A stretch of DNA of 64,000 nt from Ailurus styani (Eukaryota > Chordata > Mammalia > Carnivora > Ailuridae). The position numbers were made by a program, and so were the translations under genes. Location: NCBI GenBank assembly GCA_002007465.1, contig LNAC01000135.1, forward strand, positions 3,113,369 to 3,177,368. The letters run 5' to 3'. A model generated the notes under the pieces. That model did no database searches, was not told where the DNA came from, and saw only the letters and a program-made list of their open reading frames with translations. Every line of letters starts with the position of its first letter. Within the stretch, counting starts at the first letter, position 1. Shown here in pieces: positions 1 through 11,240 of the stretch.

Positions 1-1204
1 GACTGGAGCTTTAAGTAAAACACTATCTCCGATAGGCTGGCCAATAATGGATATAAATTTATCCAAAGTTCAGGATAAAAAATGATTGAGATTCAACGCT
101 CAGAATTGCACATTTCTGCTGGTCTGTAACCACCTTGATTTCTTCTCTAAATGATGTCTACTGCCTGAATCAGCAGCCGTGTCGTCTGAGCCCCCATCAT
201 GTGACCCTAACTCTGAGAGAGTACAGGGCCGGAGATCTTTCCCATTACTTTTTCCTTGGCCCAGGCATCTAGAACCTTGCCAAAAGCTTCATGAGGATAA
301 TTTTAGCTATTATTCATTCTTAACAGTATCAGGAAAGTACATTCACCATCTAAAAACAAATACAAGCTTGAGTCCTTTTCCTTGCGCTGGCTGCTTTGTA
401 ATCAGAACTAAAGGTATTCTGAAGATTAATGTTAGAATCACACAATAATGAGCTGGAATGCAAATTTCTCTCTTGAATACAACTGCAATATTATACTAGT
501 GATTCCTACAGTGAGAATAGCAGCTCATTCTAAATTAGTATTATAATACATCTTAAGGATCACATTGTAAGTTTTCTTTGTTCCATAAGTCTAACAATCT
601 ATGATCAAAAGAAATAAAATTCTGTACTTAAAACATATTTTCTTTCTTGTGTATTTATAGTTAAGGAGGAGGGGCATCCAAAAGCGTAAAAGGAAAAAAA
701 GAGAGACACAACTTAATAATGTAAGCCAAGTCAGTGACCATGTATATGCAATATGTGACATCTATGACTGCCACCTCTTTGTACAGGTTATTTTAGTGAG
801 TCCCAGCTTGTTTTTAAATTTCCATTGTGTCAAAAATTACAACTCAAATGATCAGTTTGGGCACTGTCTGCGTTTTCGCCTCTCAGTCACAGCTCGTACG
901 ATAGTGTATAGAATACAGCTATATGTGTTATTTGGTATGAGCCTTGCCCCCACACTTCAGGCTTCATACATGCCCATTGCCTCATTATCCAGCATCGATA
1001 TTCTGATTACTAGCCGTTATCAAACCATTAGACAGAATTTCCTGGGCTGGTCCCAATCCATGTATCAATGACTTATCATTATGGCCAGAGATTGACCTGA
1101 AAATGTGACTACCTGGCCCAACTCTCAAAAATGAAGGACCCACTTTGAAAATAACATCACTCTTCCTGTTTGTATCTCCAAGAAGGGTCTCCATGAAGTT
1201 CTTC
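1..1204. other. Unique AT-rich sequence, no gene seen
   Basis: I find no convincing exon, tRNA, young SINE or LTR here. The short ORFs lack splice or codon support. The sequence is ordinary AT-rich mammalian non-coding DNA and may contain old repeats too degraded to recognise by eye. Confidence 0.5.
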
Positions 1205-1231
1205 TTTTTTTTTTTTTTTTTTTTTTTTTTT
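1205..1231. repeat. Poly(T) tract
   Basis: An uninterrupted run of 27 T. On the minus strand it is a poly(A) tail-like run, which raises the possibility that the adjoining sequence to the right is a retrotransposed cDNA. Confidence 0.95.
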
Positions 1232-1535
1232 CCCAGCTTCAACAGCCTCTTTCTTTCCAGATGGTACATGGAGCCAAGCCTGTCAGAGACCCTTAGTCTC
1301 CTGCTGCCTTTTAATGCTGGTCCTTGATTGCTAATGACCCCCAGCTGGACTGGCTCCCCAACGCATTTAACCCCACTCTGCTGGGTCCCCATCTCATGCA
1401 GGGTGAGAGGCAGTGAGAGCTGGAAGTGGGAAGGTGCCAAGTCAGCCAGGACCTCCCGCCCTTCAGAGGTAGTGGCGCGTTTCCCGGCACCATCACGGAT
1501 GTCCAAGATCACTCCAGTGGAGAGCTCCTGTTAAT
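1205..1535 (-). pseudogene. Possible processed pseudogene or retrocopy ending in poly(A)
   Basis: Read on the minus strand, about 300 bp of moderately GC-rich sequence with a largely open frame runs straight into a 27-base poly(A). This is the arrangement of an L1-mobilised mRNA 3' end. It contrasts with the AT-rich flanks. I do not recognise the parent gene. A clear target-site duplication is not visible: only a weak TTCTT-type similarity flanks the two sides. It could instead be unique sequence next to an expanded T run. The minus-strand ORF that crosses it gains a poly-lysine from the tract and should not be taken as a protein. Confidence 0.25.
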
Positions 1536-1540
1536 ATGAT

Positions 1541-3024
1541 TTTCTTTATCGTCAGATAAATGCTACTGGGTTTCTGATCGTTAATATTTTATTGGACTAA
1601 GCCAAGATAACAGAATCCCTGAAAGAGTGTTTCCTTTAGGGTCCAGGGGTGGAGAACTGCTGATATGGATTCCCTAAAATATGTTAGTTTGGAAACTTAA
1701 AACTAAATGCACTGGAACTGTTGTTTAGCCTGGTCAAACCGAGTGGTCAGAGCAGCTCGAGTGTGTCAGTATACAAAGTCACTGCAAAGAAGCCTGAGTA
1801 AAAGTGGTAATTAATTTCCTTGTCAAGGCTTAAATCACTGTATAACACAGGAGACAGCCATTTTCAGATATGCTAATAACAACTGTAAGTATTTACTTTG
1901 TTAAGCTTGGCTTGGTTTTTTGTGACATGCTGGAATGTGCTTATAGCTATACTTACCGGTCAAGTGACTCAGAGAAATCTGATTTAAATGGAAAGAAAGG
2001 CTGATGACATTAATTTGTTGAGAGATCTTGAGTCCTATGGAGAGGTTCAGGTCTCTTATGACCTCCTCATGACAAGATAATCTCCCATGAGAATAAAGGG
2101 AAAGGGAGGGTATGAGAGACCATCATTCTGTATATTGTTTCCATTAATGGATTAAGCTTCTGTCGGATTGTAAGAAAACAAGGCAAAGAAGTTTAGTAGT
2201 TCTGTATGACCCGGAAGAACTAGAGTCTAAACTCTTGATCAGAGCAGAGAACGGAGACCTCTGTGTCTCACTATTTTTATAAATCTTAAAGAGGTACTAG
2301 ATAGCTGGGCAAAATTTAATTTACAGTGTATCAAGAAAGTTTTTTTCCAGCTTGAAGCACAAAAATAGGACAATAACCCAAATGCAGTTATTTTCTTTTT
2401 AACTTTATTTCCCCCAGATACTTCCTATTTTATTGGCTTTTGGAGATTAAAACGGAAAGAACCAGAGTGATCTCATTTTTCACCACCAATACTGCATTGA
2501 TTCCACTTTTGCATCTCATTAGTTTAATGAAAACAGAAATCGCAACTGTGATTTCATTTGGTCTGTTATTCCCATTCTTTACAATTTCATGCACACACAC
2601 ACACACACAGTTGCCAATCATTTGTGCATCTAATCTCCCCGAAACCAAGTCCACATACTAATGACTGCTCTCTATATGTAAAAATATTTTAGAATTCGTG
2701 AACCTTGGTGAGTGTTTGTATAGCTGTACAGTATTAACCTGTGCATTGCAGATTTTGCTCACAGCTGGGAAGGCTGGGTGGAATTAAATTGTGGTCTTTT
2801 AGCCCATTAGTAACCAAATGACTGAGAAAGGGGTTTGGACAAGCATCCCCCTTTGTGTAGCATTGCTCTTGAAGTCAATGAATCATATTACAATGACGTT
2901 CTGGTATAGTTACAAAGAACTTTCCATCCTGAAGCCTGATTGCAGTTTGATGGGTCTTCTTTAAATTCCAGTAAGGCCAATAGGGTCCATAGGATTTATG
3001 TCCATTTTGAAGATGAGTGTCTGG
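1541..3024. other. Intergenic or intronic AT-rich sequence
   Basis: No gene found. It contains a short CA microsatellite at about 2592-2609. The ORFs overlapping that microsatellite are low-complexity artefacts. Confidence 0.5.
2592..2609. repeat. (CA)n microsatellite, short
   Basis: Nine perfect CA units preceded by TG. Confidence 0.9.
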
Positions 3025-3345
3025 AATTCAGCAATCATAGCATCTTAAAGTTGGAAGGGGCCTTAAAGAGTCTCTTGGCTAATGGTTCTCTCTCTTCCTG
3101 CTTTCACACAACAAACTCTCATCAGGCATATCTCTCACTATGCACAGATACTCACACATGGGGAAGGATCATGATTTCAGGGATAACAGCCTCGAATCGC
3201 CAGGCAAGAAAATGTGCAATGTGCTGCACCACCAACCACCCTTTGTCAAAAATCGCTCCATCGGTCCAACCCCTTGTTTCACACAGATAAAACGTGGCAG
3301 CCAGAAAAGTAAGCGGTTTACCCGGGTCACATACCAGAAAGTTCC
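3025..3345 (-). repeat. Ancient SINE-like relic (MIR-type)
   Basis: The sequence around 3040-3110 (CATCTTAAAGTTGGAAGGGG) and 3290-3345 (gaTAAAACGTGG ... GGTCACATACCAG) resembles the antisense of old mammal-wide SINE consensus. Divergence is high and the subfamily is uncertain. Two overlapping plus ORFs here are repeat-derived. Confidence 0.35.
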
Positions 3346-4579
3346 AGAAATTAAACTATGCCCAGGCCTTCTGACCTCAAGTCCAGTGTTGGTTTCACTA
3401 GAGCTGACCTGCCCTCTGCACACTAATAGCAAGAAGCAGAACCAGGTCCCCAGCTTAGAAAGCAAGGCAGAGCTGGGGGTGAATGCCCCCACGTCCCCTG
3501 CCACGAGGAATCAAAGGCCCAGTCACAGTTAGTTCACTAAAACCAGCACTATGTGGTGTCCCATATCCTCAAGCATTTAAAATGTCGTTCCAGTCTTCAA
3601 AGACATTCTTTCGTTCCATTTTTATCTGCTTTTACCCAGGACATTGTTTCCCAGCTCCCGAGTAGTTCACTGGGTGATTTGCATCTCATTAGGGGTTCCA
3701 GAAACGACATCTCCCAGCCTGCTGCCTAGCATGGTGGGTCTGCTAAGCATCAGACCAGGTCTTCGATTTTCTTCATGGTGACATTTTTGAAAAAGCTGAA
3801 TTAATGCTGCTTTGCACGGGGCGGAGATTGGGTGGCCATTTGGGCCTGAATTCCTGCCTCCACCCCCCAACAGGTCCAAAGTTAGGGAACAGCCATTGTC
3901 AGGAATGGTACAGGCGGAGTCAGTCATCCCCACAGGAAGACATCTGGCTGGAGGTGAACATTGCGAGGCTTCAGAATAAACAGTTTACAAACTCCTAAAA
4001 GCAGAGAGAGATGGGACGTGATGCAAACATCGTGAGTAGACTGGGCAATGTGAAGCAAAAGGAAACCAACAGCAACCCATTGATTCTGAGCTTGTGCCTT
4101 CTAAACATTTTTTACTAGTTCCAGCCCTCCTGACACCCCAGAGCTTTTGCCCTACATTTATGTTTGATTTAAAAAGGGTTTAGTGGGTCAGGATGGCTTT
4201 TCAGCTTTGTCATTCATTCACACCAAAACCTGCCAAAGAGCACTGAGCAGCCTCATACCGCTGGAAACCAGAGGTAATGTTTGCATGGTCAGCAGGACTG
4301 TTCTGTCGGAATTCGTAAAATGATTTTCCCCGTGTCCAGGGAAATGAGCGTCTGCTTGGAGCTCGAGCCATCTGATGTGGCTTCCAGCACAAAGTGAATA
4401 CCTCACAGTGCTAGGAGTCCTCCTGAAGCTGCTACCCCTTCCCCGTGATTTCTCCTGCCCAACCGAAACTTCTCCGACCCCCCCCCAACACCCCCCACCC
4501 CCGCCGTGCCAGCTTGGTAAGATGGTGGCTAGCTAATCTGTGAAATCAATCCAACCTTCTAGGAGAGGTTTAAGTCCTT
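3346..4579. other. Non-coding, no gene seen
   Basis: Mixed-composition sequence without recognisable exons. It includes a C-rich low-complexity run at about 4477-4506. Confidence 0.45.
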
Positions 4580-4762
4580 AGTTTTTCCAAAGTGGGCTAC
4601 AAGTTAAAATCACCTGGAAAGGGATTGGGAGGAGGGGGGGCACTGTGTTTAAAAGCAGAGCCCTACCCCTGACTAACTGAATTAGGCTAAGATATCTATA
4701 TTTTTTTATAAGCTCTTCAGAGGATTCTAACGTGCAACCAGGGTAGAGAACCACTCCCATAT
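4580..4762 (+). mobile_element. MER5A-like hAT DNA transposon relic
   Basis: Contains the ordered landmarks of this nonautonomous hAT-Charlie family: AAAATCACCTGGAAAG near 4607, a GCAGAGCCCTACCCCTGACT block at about 4655, and a terminal GTAGAGAACCACT at about 4742. It is diverged, as expected for an element that predates the placental radiation. Confidence 0.6.
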
Positions 4763-4769
4763 AACCAGA

Positions 4770-5344
4770 ATCAGGCTGACCCCTTAGGAGCTCCTGCTCG
4801 GCCTCGGGGGCCAGGTTTTCTCTTTTCATGCATTATCTGTCATCATCACCCCAGCCTGAATTGGGTGACCATCATCACCAAGTTCAGACCTGTAGTAAGT
4901 GCTAGAGGTGGGGTTCAGGCTCCAGTTTTTCTAAACCTGCTGGGGGGTTTTCTTTCACAGCACTGATATTTCTCAAAGTGTGGGACTCGGGCCTCTCATG
5001 GTCTGCAAGTTGATTTTAGATGGTGTGCGAATGTGTCCTTAAATAACACTGAATCGTGTAAAAGAAAGTTACTCCTTTCTCAATTCTCAGTATAAATTCT
5101 TCATATTAAGGAGAAAATAGTAGCTGTATTTATAGGTTTTAAATTCCTCTCACACTTAGCTCTCCTTTTAACAAAACTTTTAAAGAAGCCCAGAACGTTC
5201 TGTGGGAAACAGAATTTAGTTCAGGTGTGACAGGACTGTTTTTGTTTTCATTGTATTTACTTCATGATTTACTTCTATTTATGGCAGATGACGCTGGCTT
5301 TCCACTTAGCACAGTAGTGAATAAAGATTCTTAACCTCAGGATA
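4770..5344. other. Non-coding, no gene seen
   Basis: AT-rich sequence. A short MER5-like fragment (tatttctcaaagtgtgggac) occurs near 4970. No supported gene. Confidence 0.4.
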
Positions 5345-5525
5345 TAAACTGAGGGTTTCTGGGGGGCTGGGGAGGAATAGAGTGGCTGATGATGGACATT
5401 GGGAAGGGTATGTGCTATGGTGAGCACTGTGAATTGCCTAAGACTGATGATTCACAGACCTGTACCCCTGAAGCAAATAATACATTATATGTTAATTTTT
5501 TAAAAGTGGGAAAAAAGGTGTTTAT
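5345..5525 (+). mobile_element. 5'-truncated carnivore L1, 3' UTR only
   Basis: Contains the phrases GGAAGGGTATGTGCTATGGTGAGCACTGTGAATT and the end ATACATTATATGTTAATTTTTTAAA (quoted here in part). These match the 3' UTR typical of carnivoran L1 copies, followed by an A-rich tail. Only the last ~180 bp is present, which is the usual outcome of incomplete target-primed reverse transcription. Confidence 0.6.
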
Positions 5526-5855
5526 AAAAAAAGTAGTTGACTTTAAAAATACTACATGAAGAATAGTACAGGTGTCTTGAATATAGCAAAAAATGTTTAA
5601 GTGTGATGACAGAAGTTTGAGAAATGCTTTCCGACAACATGCTAATTTTCAAAAGAGGCGTCGCCACACCTGATAGCCAGTGGGAAGTCTCATCCATCAT
5701 CCCATCGCAACAGGCAGGCAAAGCTCATCCCATCCAGGGTGGGTCCAGCCAGGACCTGTGAACTTCACTGCTGCTTTCAGCTCACGAGGAATCCTGAAAC
5801 ACAAATGGCTAAGAAACAGGGAGCGGAGAGAGACAGACCCTGGGCCTCTCGAGTA

Positions 5856-6370
5856 ATCAATGAAATGCAAATCAAAACACAAATGATGTGCCATTTTTCA
5901 CCTCTTTGGTTTTCAGACTTTATCCTAAGGATGCTGTTCCATGCTGGTGGGGGCCTTCAGAAATGGATAAATCTCAGGTTCGGGTGGTAGAAAGATATTT
6001 GCTACATAGTTTCTGGATGGCAATTGGGATAAATCATAACTTTTAAAAATAATGTATATTTTTAGCCAATTATTCAACCTCTAGGAATTTATCTTAAAAA
6101 ACTAATGTGGATTATTGTCAAAGATCAAATTATGAGATGTTCCTCAAAGCACTACTTAGAGAAAAACACTGGAAACAACTTTCATGCTGAATATAGGAGA
6201 TTATATAGGTTAATCATGCATCATCCATTAAATGAAATACCATACAACTGTTAGAAATGATGCTGTTTAGACCAATCTGGAAGACAAGAAACTTGTTCCA
6301 GGATTTACTACTATTTTGGGGATGGTATCACAGGGTGGGGAAAAAGATGAACTCATGTGTGCTTAATTTA
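5856..6370 (+). mobile_element. Old L1 fragment (ORF2 3' part)
   Basis: Starts with the ORF2 phrase AATGAAATGCAAATCAAAAC and continues through degenerate text resembling L1 3' ORF2 (AACACTGGAAACAACTTTCATG, ATTAAATGAAATACCATACA). Many stops and indels; not functional. Confidence 0.6.
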
Positions 6371-6414
6371 TTTGAACATCATGTTCATTTATTACTTTAA
6401 AAATGTGACTTTGT

Positions 6415-6532
6415 GGGCCCCTGGCTGGCTCCATCGATAGAGCATGTGACTCTTGATCTCAGGGTTGTATGTTTGAGCCCCATGTTGGCGTATAGAAATT
6501 ACTTAAAAAATCAAATCGTAAAAAAAAAAAAA
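6415..6532 (+). mobile_element. Older short tRNA-Lys-type carnivore SINE
   Basis: About 118 bp: head GGGCCCCTGGCTGGCTCCAT, an A-box-like GATAGAGCATGTGACTCTTG, a B-box-like GTTTGAGCCCC, a short GTATAGAAATTACTT body, then an A tail. It lacks the long CT-rich segment of the younger SINEs, so it belongs to an older, shorter subfamily. A related copy lies at about 50969-51062. Confidence 0.7.
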
Positions 6533-6660
6533 GTAACTCTCAAAGAAATACACTATTTTTCAAGTAGGTTAATATCATGGAAAATATGACTTTATTGTTA
6601 AGTAGAGAGGGAAAGCAATAACAAATAAGTGAATTTTTTGTTGTTAAAAAAATGAATGCA

Positions 6661-6886
6661 GGGGCACCTAGATGACTCAGTCGGTTAAATGTCTGCTTTT
6701 GGCTCAGGTCGTGGTCTCAGGCAGGGTCCTGGGATCAAGCCCTGCTTTGGACTCCCTGCTCAGCGGGGAGCCTGCTTCTCCCTCTCCTTCCACCCCTCCC
6801 CCCTGCTCATGTGTGTTCTCTCTCTCCCCCAAATAAATAAACTAATTCTTTATAAAGAAAAAAAGAAAGAAAGAAAAAAAGAAAAG
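6661..6886 (+). mobile_element. CAN-SINE insertion
   Basis: Full-length head-to-tail element with a GAAA-rich tail. It is flanked by an 8-bp target-site duplication, TGAATGCA, at 6653-6660 and 6887-6894. The head shows tRNA-derived internal promoter boxes; the region is not a tRNA gene. Confidence 0.9.
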
Positions 6887-6894
6887 TGAATGCA

Positions 6895-7529
6895 TAGTCC
6901 TATAAAAATATTGAAAGGATATTAAGAAAAAAACACAACAACAATCACCTTTGTTTTAAAGAGGCTGACTTCATCTCCCTCCTTGGTAGACTAGTTTCCC
7001 CAGAGGTGTACCAGGATAGGAGAGGCCCTTTTCCTATTGGAAGCCCTGGCAGTAATACCCTAACTGACAGAACCAAAGAGTGGGCCGCATAGATGGAACA
7101 GATCTTAACAGGAACAGTGAATGGTCTCCGTGCATTCATTCATTATTTGTTAAGCATGTGCCAAGACCTGAGCTGTAAAATAGTTTTCGGGGAAGTTATT
7201 ACCACTTCCCTAACTAGTAAGGAGAAAATTCCACGTAGACAATTTATAACTCCACCATCTTCCACAGGCACTAATTTAACTCAGGGATGTTTTCTTTGTA
7301 GCAATTTTGCAATTTTGAAGAAGATTGTTCATGACATAACATGGCAACTGGGAAAATTTGTAGCTTTCCTTTCATCTTAGAAAGGAAGATCTGAATTACA
7401 TGCATCCCAGGAGAAAATCTCTCTTTCTGGTTGTGTGTGTGTGTTTTACAAAAGCACACTGAATTCCTTAGTCCCTCCTGAAGTTAGACAGGGCGAGGTG
7501 AAAACTTCTAAGAATGTCTCAGTAAAACA
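6895..7529. other. Non-coding, no gene seen
   Basis: Unique-looking sequence with a short GT run near 7433. No supported exon. Confidence 0.4.
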
Positions 7530-8110
7530 GCAAGCATCATAGTAAAGGCCATGGCTTAGGCTTTGAGACTTTGAATCAAAAGACCTGAGTTCTAGCCCTG
7601 GCTCTGAAGGGAGACCAGAGAAGGGCCCATGCTCCCTGGACTCAGACCCCTTAGATATAAAAGGAAGGGGGCCAAACCACAGAGATTTATCATCCTCCAT
7701 GCCCTGACTTAAATTTGAAAATCTGAACTCCCAGGGCATAATATCTTCCCTCGTATTCCCTGTCAAGGCTCTGGGCATCCCCAAAATAGCCTGTGCCTCA
7801 GGGTGTATGAGCAGCAAGTGGTTTACAACACTTCAAGAAGATTCCTTCGTAGACAGCATTTTTAAGGTAGCACAGATTATTGCAGACTCTGCCAATGTGG
7901 TTCTTATCGGTAAGGAAAGATTTAATGTGGTCTAGTATAGTGGCTCTCAACCCTCGCTGTACATTGGAACCATCCAAGGAGATTATTATTAATGTAAAGA
8001 AAATGATCTTTGGGACATTTGGAAACCCAAATTCTCCTTTGCCTCGAACTTGCTGTGTGATCTCTTAATCTCCCTGTGCCTCTGTTATCTCTTTGGGGTT
8101 AGTCATTCTT
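7530..8110 (+). repeat. Cluster of MIR and MER5-type relics
   Basis: A MIR-like core at about 7545-7612 (GACCTGAGTTCTAGCCCTGG) is followed by a short MER5-like fragment near 7938-7990 (GTGGCTCTCAACCCTCGCTG). A second MIR-like segment lies at about 8030-8110 (CTTGCTGTGTGATCTCTTAA ... CCTCTGTTATC). All are diverged, and boundaries are approximate. Confidence 0.5.
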
Positions 8111-8987
8111 CCCAAAATGAGATGAAATGAAGAAAAAGCTACTTTGTAAAACAATATCTGATACACAAAAATGAAATGGTAAAGTGGAAGAGACATAGAG
8201 CCAGGAAAGAGAAGTCGTCTTGTTGGAGGCCAGTTCATTAAGTGTCCAGTGGAATACCACGCAGCGTGGTCAGCCATCGCTGAGGAGGAAGATTATCCAG
8301 CTGACAGCGAGGCTGCTGCCACCCGCATCTGCCCTGAGAGCTTTGGTCATAGAAATGATGCCCCCCCCCCCGATGCACGGAGTTGACAGAGCTCTGTAAG
8401 TTAGTTGCATAACTCTAATTCTCTTATGTGCCCCAGGGATATATCTAGTAACCTCAGATGGGATTTGCCCTCTGTAAATCTAGAACACAACACTGTTTGC
8501 TTCATGGGGATGCTTTACTTGGCAAGGGGCCCTGGGAATGCCTCATCCACAACATGGCAATCAGATCAGCAGTCTTACCGCCCAGAACATATTCCTGTCT
8601 GCAGAGGGCCCATGGGGAGGGCACGGAGGACTATGATTCTCCTAGTAACCCTGCCCACTGCCTGTCCATTCCTCATGGGCCCAGAATCCATGCTCCCCCA
8701 CTAAGGAGGAGAATATTTGGGCCGTATGCCCCATCCTGCCCTCCCTTGCGGTAGTCCTTCCCTCATTACGATCCTGCTAGGAAATGGATCAAATTGGCAC
8801 ATCCGTAATGGGCGATAAAAAGTGAAACCCCAGGTGATAGGGGACAGTCTGGAGGAAGAGCATCTGTAGCCAAAGTAGCTGTAACCCAGCAAGTCAATCA
8901 GAGTGAGGAAATAGTTTCCTTTTTAATCTCTGAGACCCTAGGAGGAAACAAAAGGCGTTGTTTGTGACTTGAAATGGTGCTGGAATT
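8111..8987. other. Non-coding, no gene seen
   Basis: No supported gene. An 11-C homopolymer lies at 8361-8371. Two overlapping plus ORFs at 8405-8754 have no splice or family support. Confidence 0.4.
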
Positions 8988-9184
8988 AGGGTTGCCCGAT
9001 TTAACAACAACAAAAAAATACAGAACACCCAGCTAGATTTGAATTTCAAATGAACAACCGATCACTTTTTAATACAAGTAGGTCCCGAGTATTGCACAGG
9101 GTTTTATTAGATTAAAAAGAGTATTGGTTGTCTATCTGAAATTCAGATTTAATTGGGCGTTCTGTATTTGATCTGGCAACTCTA
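8988..9184. mobile_element. Palindromic MITE-like DNA transposon relic
   Basis: The two halves are imperfect inverted complements. The left arm starts AGGGTTGCCCGATTTAA and includes GAACACCCAGCTAGATTTGA. The right arm contains ATTTAATTGGGCGTTCTGTA and ends ATCTGGCAACTCTA. The dyad axis lies near 9085-9100. This is the shape of a short nonautonomous DNA transposon with long terminal inverted repeats; I recall a similar mammal-wide element but cannot name it securely. Confidence 0.65.
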
Positions 9185-9970
9185 GTATGAGTATACCTGC
9201 ATGTTCAATAAAGAGAATTGAAATACAAAATTTCCAAACCAGCTGTTTGAAGTTTTGCGACGAAGCCAGCAACTGAATGTAGCTGTTTTTCTCTCACCAA
9301 GGGCTTAGCCCGTTATGCAAACACACAGTGTGATGATTTGGGGTTGGGGATCCAGAGGCATGCCTGTCCCAGTGTCCTGACTGAGATGCCCTTTACAAGT
9401 CTTCCCTTTCACAACAGATTGATCGGCAGTTTATTATAAGGTTCTGGGACAAAACTCCTAAGAGAGGGATGTGTTCAGGTCTCAAATATGAAATCAGAAG
9501 GTGCAAGGGGAAAAGAAGGTGCAGGGTTTCTTGAAAGAGAAAAAGACCTATGTTAAATAGTATCCATGACATAATATACTTTCAAAAACCGTTATGAGGA
9601 GGTAGCCCCCGGAGGATTACAAACTGGAGCATTGGCTTGGCTTACAAACATTTGTGTGAACTAGAAGTAGGCCACTTTCAGAATATGAACATCATTGTCT
9701 TCAAATGACTCATACACTAGTGTTTATCTTCCAACTTGAATTGATACACTAGTCAAATGAATGAGGTAAATTGCCAAATAACCATATTGTTTTGTACCTC
9801 TTAGAAGCGAGCTTTTGGCTCAGAAGCCAAAAGACAAGGGTTCCAACTTCCACTCTGTCGCTTTGAGATTTAACTTTCTTAGCTATGCTCTCTTCATCTA
9901 CCGAAAGAAAGAATAATTTTGCCTTACATGCCTCAATGATTTCTTTTCATCTTTAAAGGAAAAAAAAATA
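9185..9970. other. Non-coding with a MIR relic
   Basis: A diverged MIR-like segment on the plus strand is visible at about 9806-9935 (GACAAGGGTTCCAACTTCCA ... TTTCTTAGCTATG). No gene is supported in the rest. Confidence 0.4.
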
Positions 9971-10180
9971 GGGGCGCCTGGGTGGCTCAGTTGGTGAAGC
10001 GACTGCCTTCGGCTCAAGTCATGGTCCCGGAGTCTTGGGATCGAGTCCCGCATCGGGCTCCCAGCTCCATGGGGAGTCTACTTCTCCCTCTGACCTTCTC
10101 CCCTCTCATCCTCTCTCTCACTTTTTCTCTCTCTCTGTCTCTCAAATAAATAAATAAAATCTTTAAAAATATATAAAAAA
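9971..10180 (+). mobile_element. CAN-SINE insertion
   Basis: Head GGGGCGCCTGGGTGGCTCAG, B-box GGGATCGAGTCCC, a CT-rich segment, and a tail of (AAAT)n with TCTTTAAAAATATATAAAAA. Near-consensus head. Boundaries are judged from the head and A tail; a clear duplication is not obvious because both flanks are A-rich. Confidence 0.9.
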
Positions 10181-10289
10181 TTACAAATAAATAATTTTTA
10201 AAAAGGAAAAAAATTCATGATAAACTTCTCAATGTGCAGACCTATTTAGAGTTAATCAATGTGCTATATGCTGTTTTGTCTTTTTCTTC

Positions 10290-11050
10290 TTTTTCTGAAT
10301 TTTGAATTGTCATCTATCAACAGCATACCTTAAATTTATCTTTGTTGGTGCCTTCGTGGGATGGTATCATGTTCATATCTCAGAGTTAACTTCTCCCCAG
10401 TTATTGAATATTTGTCATGTTTCTAGCTTTTTTCCACTACAAAAGTGTTATAATCCATCTTCATATAAATTGTCTTTTTCTCTCCTTCTGGTTTCCTTCA
10501 CTGGGACATGTTTCTTGGAACAAGTTGCTTAGTATTTATTGTCAAGTTGCACTTCAGGCAAGGTGAAGCCTATGGGCTCATCTGTGTGTGTGGGGCCACT
10601 CCCACATTATCTTTGGATCTTTAATGTATCCTAATTACTAGAAAAGCAGTAGTAGTTGTCTTAGTTGAAGCTGTCTGTCAGGATGGCTAAACATTTTTCA
10701 CTATCTCATTTTATTAATTGTATTTCAACATGTATGAATGTGTCTCCATCTTTCTCTTGCCTCAGCCTTTCCACATTATGGATGGTAGACTTTTGTGTGT
10801 ATATATTTTTAAATTTTTTATCTTTCTGATGCATTTCCTTTCATCTTAGTTTTATTACTGTCCATCATATAGAATATTTTACTTTATTGTTTATATTGTA
10901 ATTGAGCCCATCCTTGTCATTAGTATCTTCTTCCATAGTTAAGATAACCCATTTCATTTCCCTTTAAGCTTTTTATAGGAATATTTAAAGTGTTTAACTA
11001 TATAACACATCTGGAATTTATTGTGGCCTGTGACAATCAAAAAGCATATT
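10290..11050 (-). mobile_element. Probable old antisense L1 relic
   Basis: Thymine-rich sequence with phrases typical of the complement of old L1 ORF2, for example ACACATCTGGAATTTATTGT near 11005. Very diverged, and no open frame remains. The assignment rests on pattern similarity only. Confidence 0.4.
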
Positions 11051-11099
11051 GAGAAAAGTAAACAATTTAGAATTTTTTTTTAAAACTAACTGGAGTCCA

Positions 11100-11240
11100 G
11101 CAGCACTAACTTATGATAAGTCACTTAACCTCTTAAGACCCTGTGCCCTCTACTAGGACTGAAGACAGGGACCTTGTCTTATTTTTCTTTGTTTTCCCCA
11201 CAATATCCAGCAAAGTACCTTACATACAGGATAAATTTTA
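11100..11240 (+). repeat. L2/MIR-type 3' end relic
   Basis: Contains AAGTCACTTAACCTCTTAAG and then GACAGGGACCTTGTCTTATT with AGCAAAGTACCTTACATACA. These match the 3' end style of ancient L2 and MIR elements. Confidence 0.45.

Noticed and set aside
985..1512. Minus-strand ORF of 175 codons
   Set aside because: It reads through the 27-base homopolymer as poly-lysine and has no recognisable protein similarity.
6661..6886. tRNA gene
   Set aside because: The A- and B-box-like motifs belong to the tRNA-derived head of a SINE; no cloverleaf with a proper anticodon arm is present.
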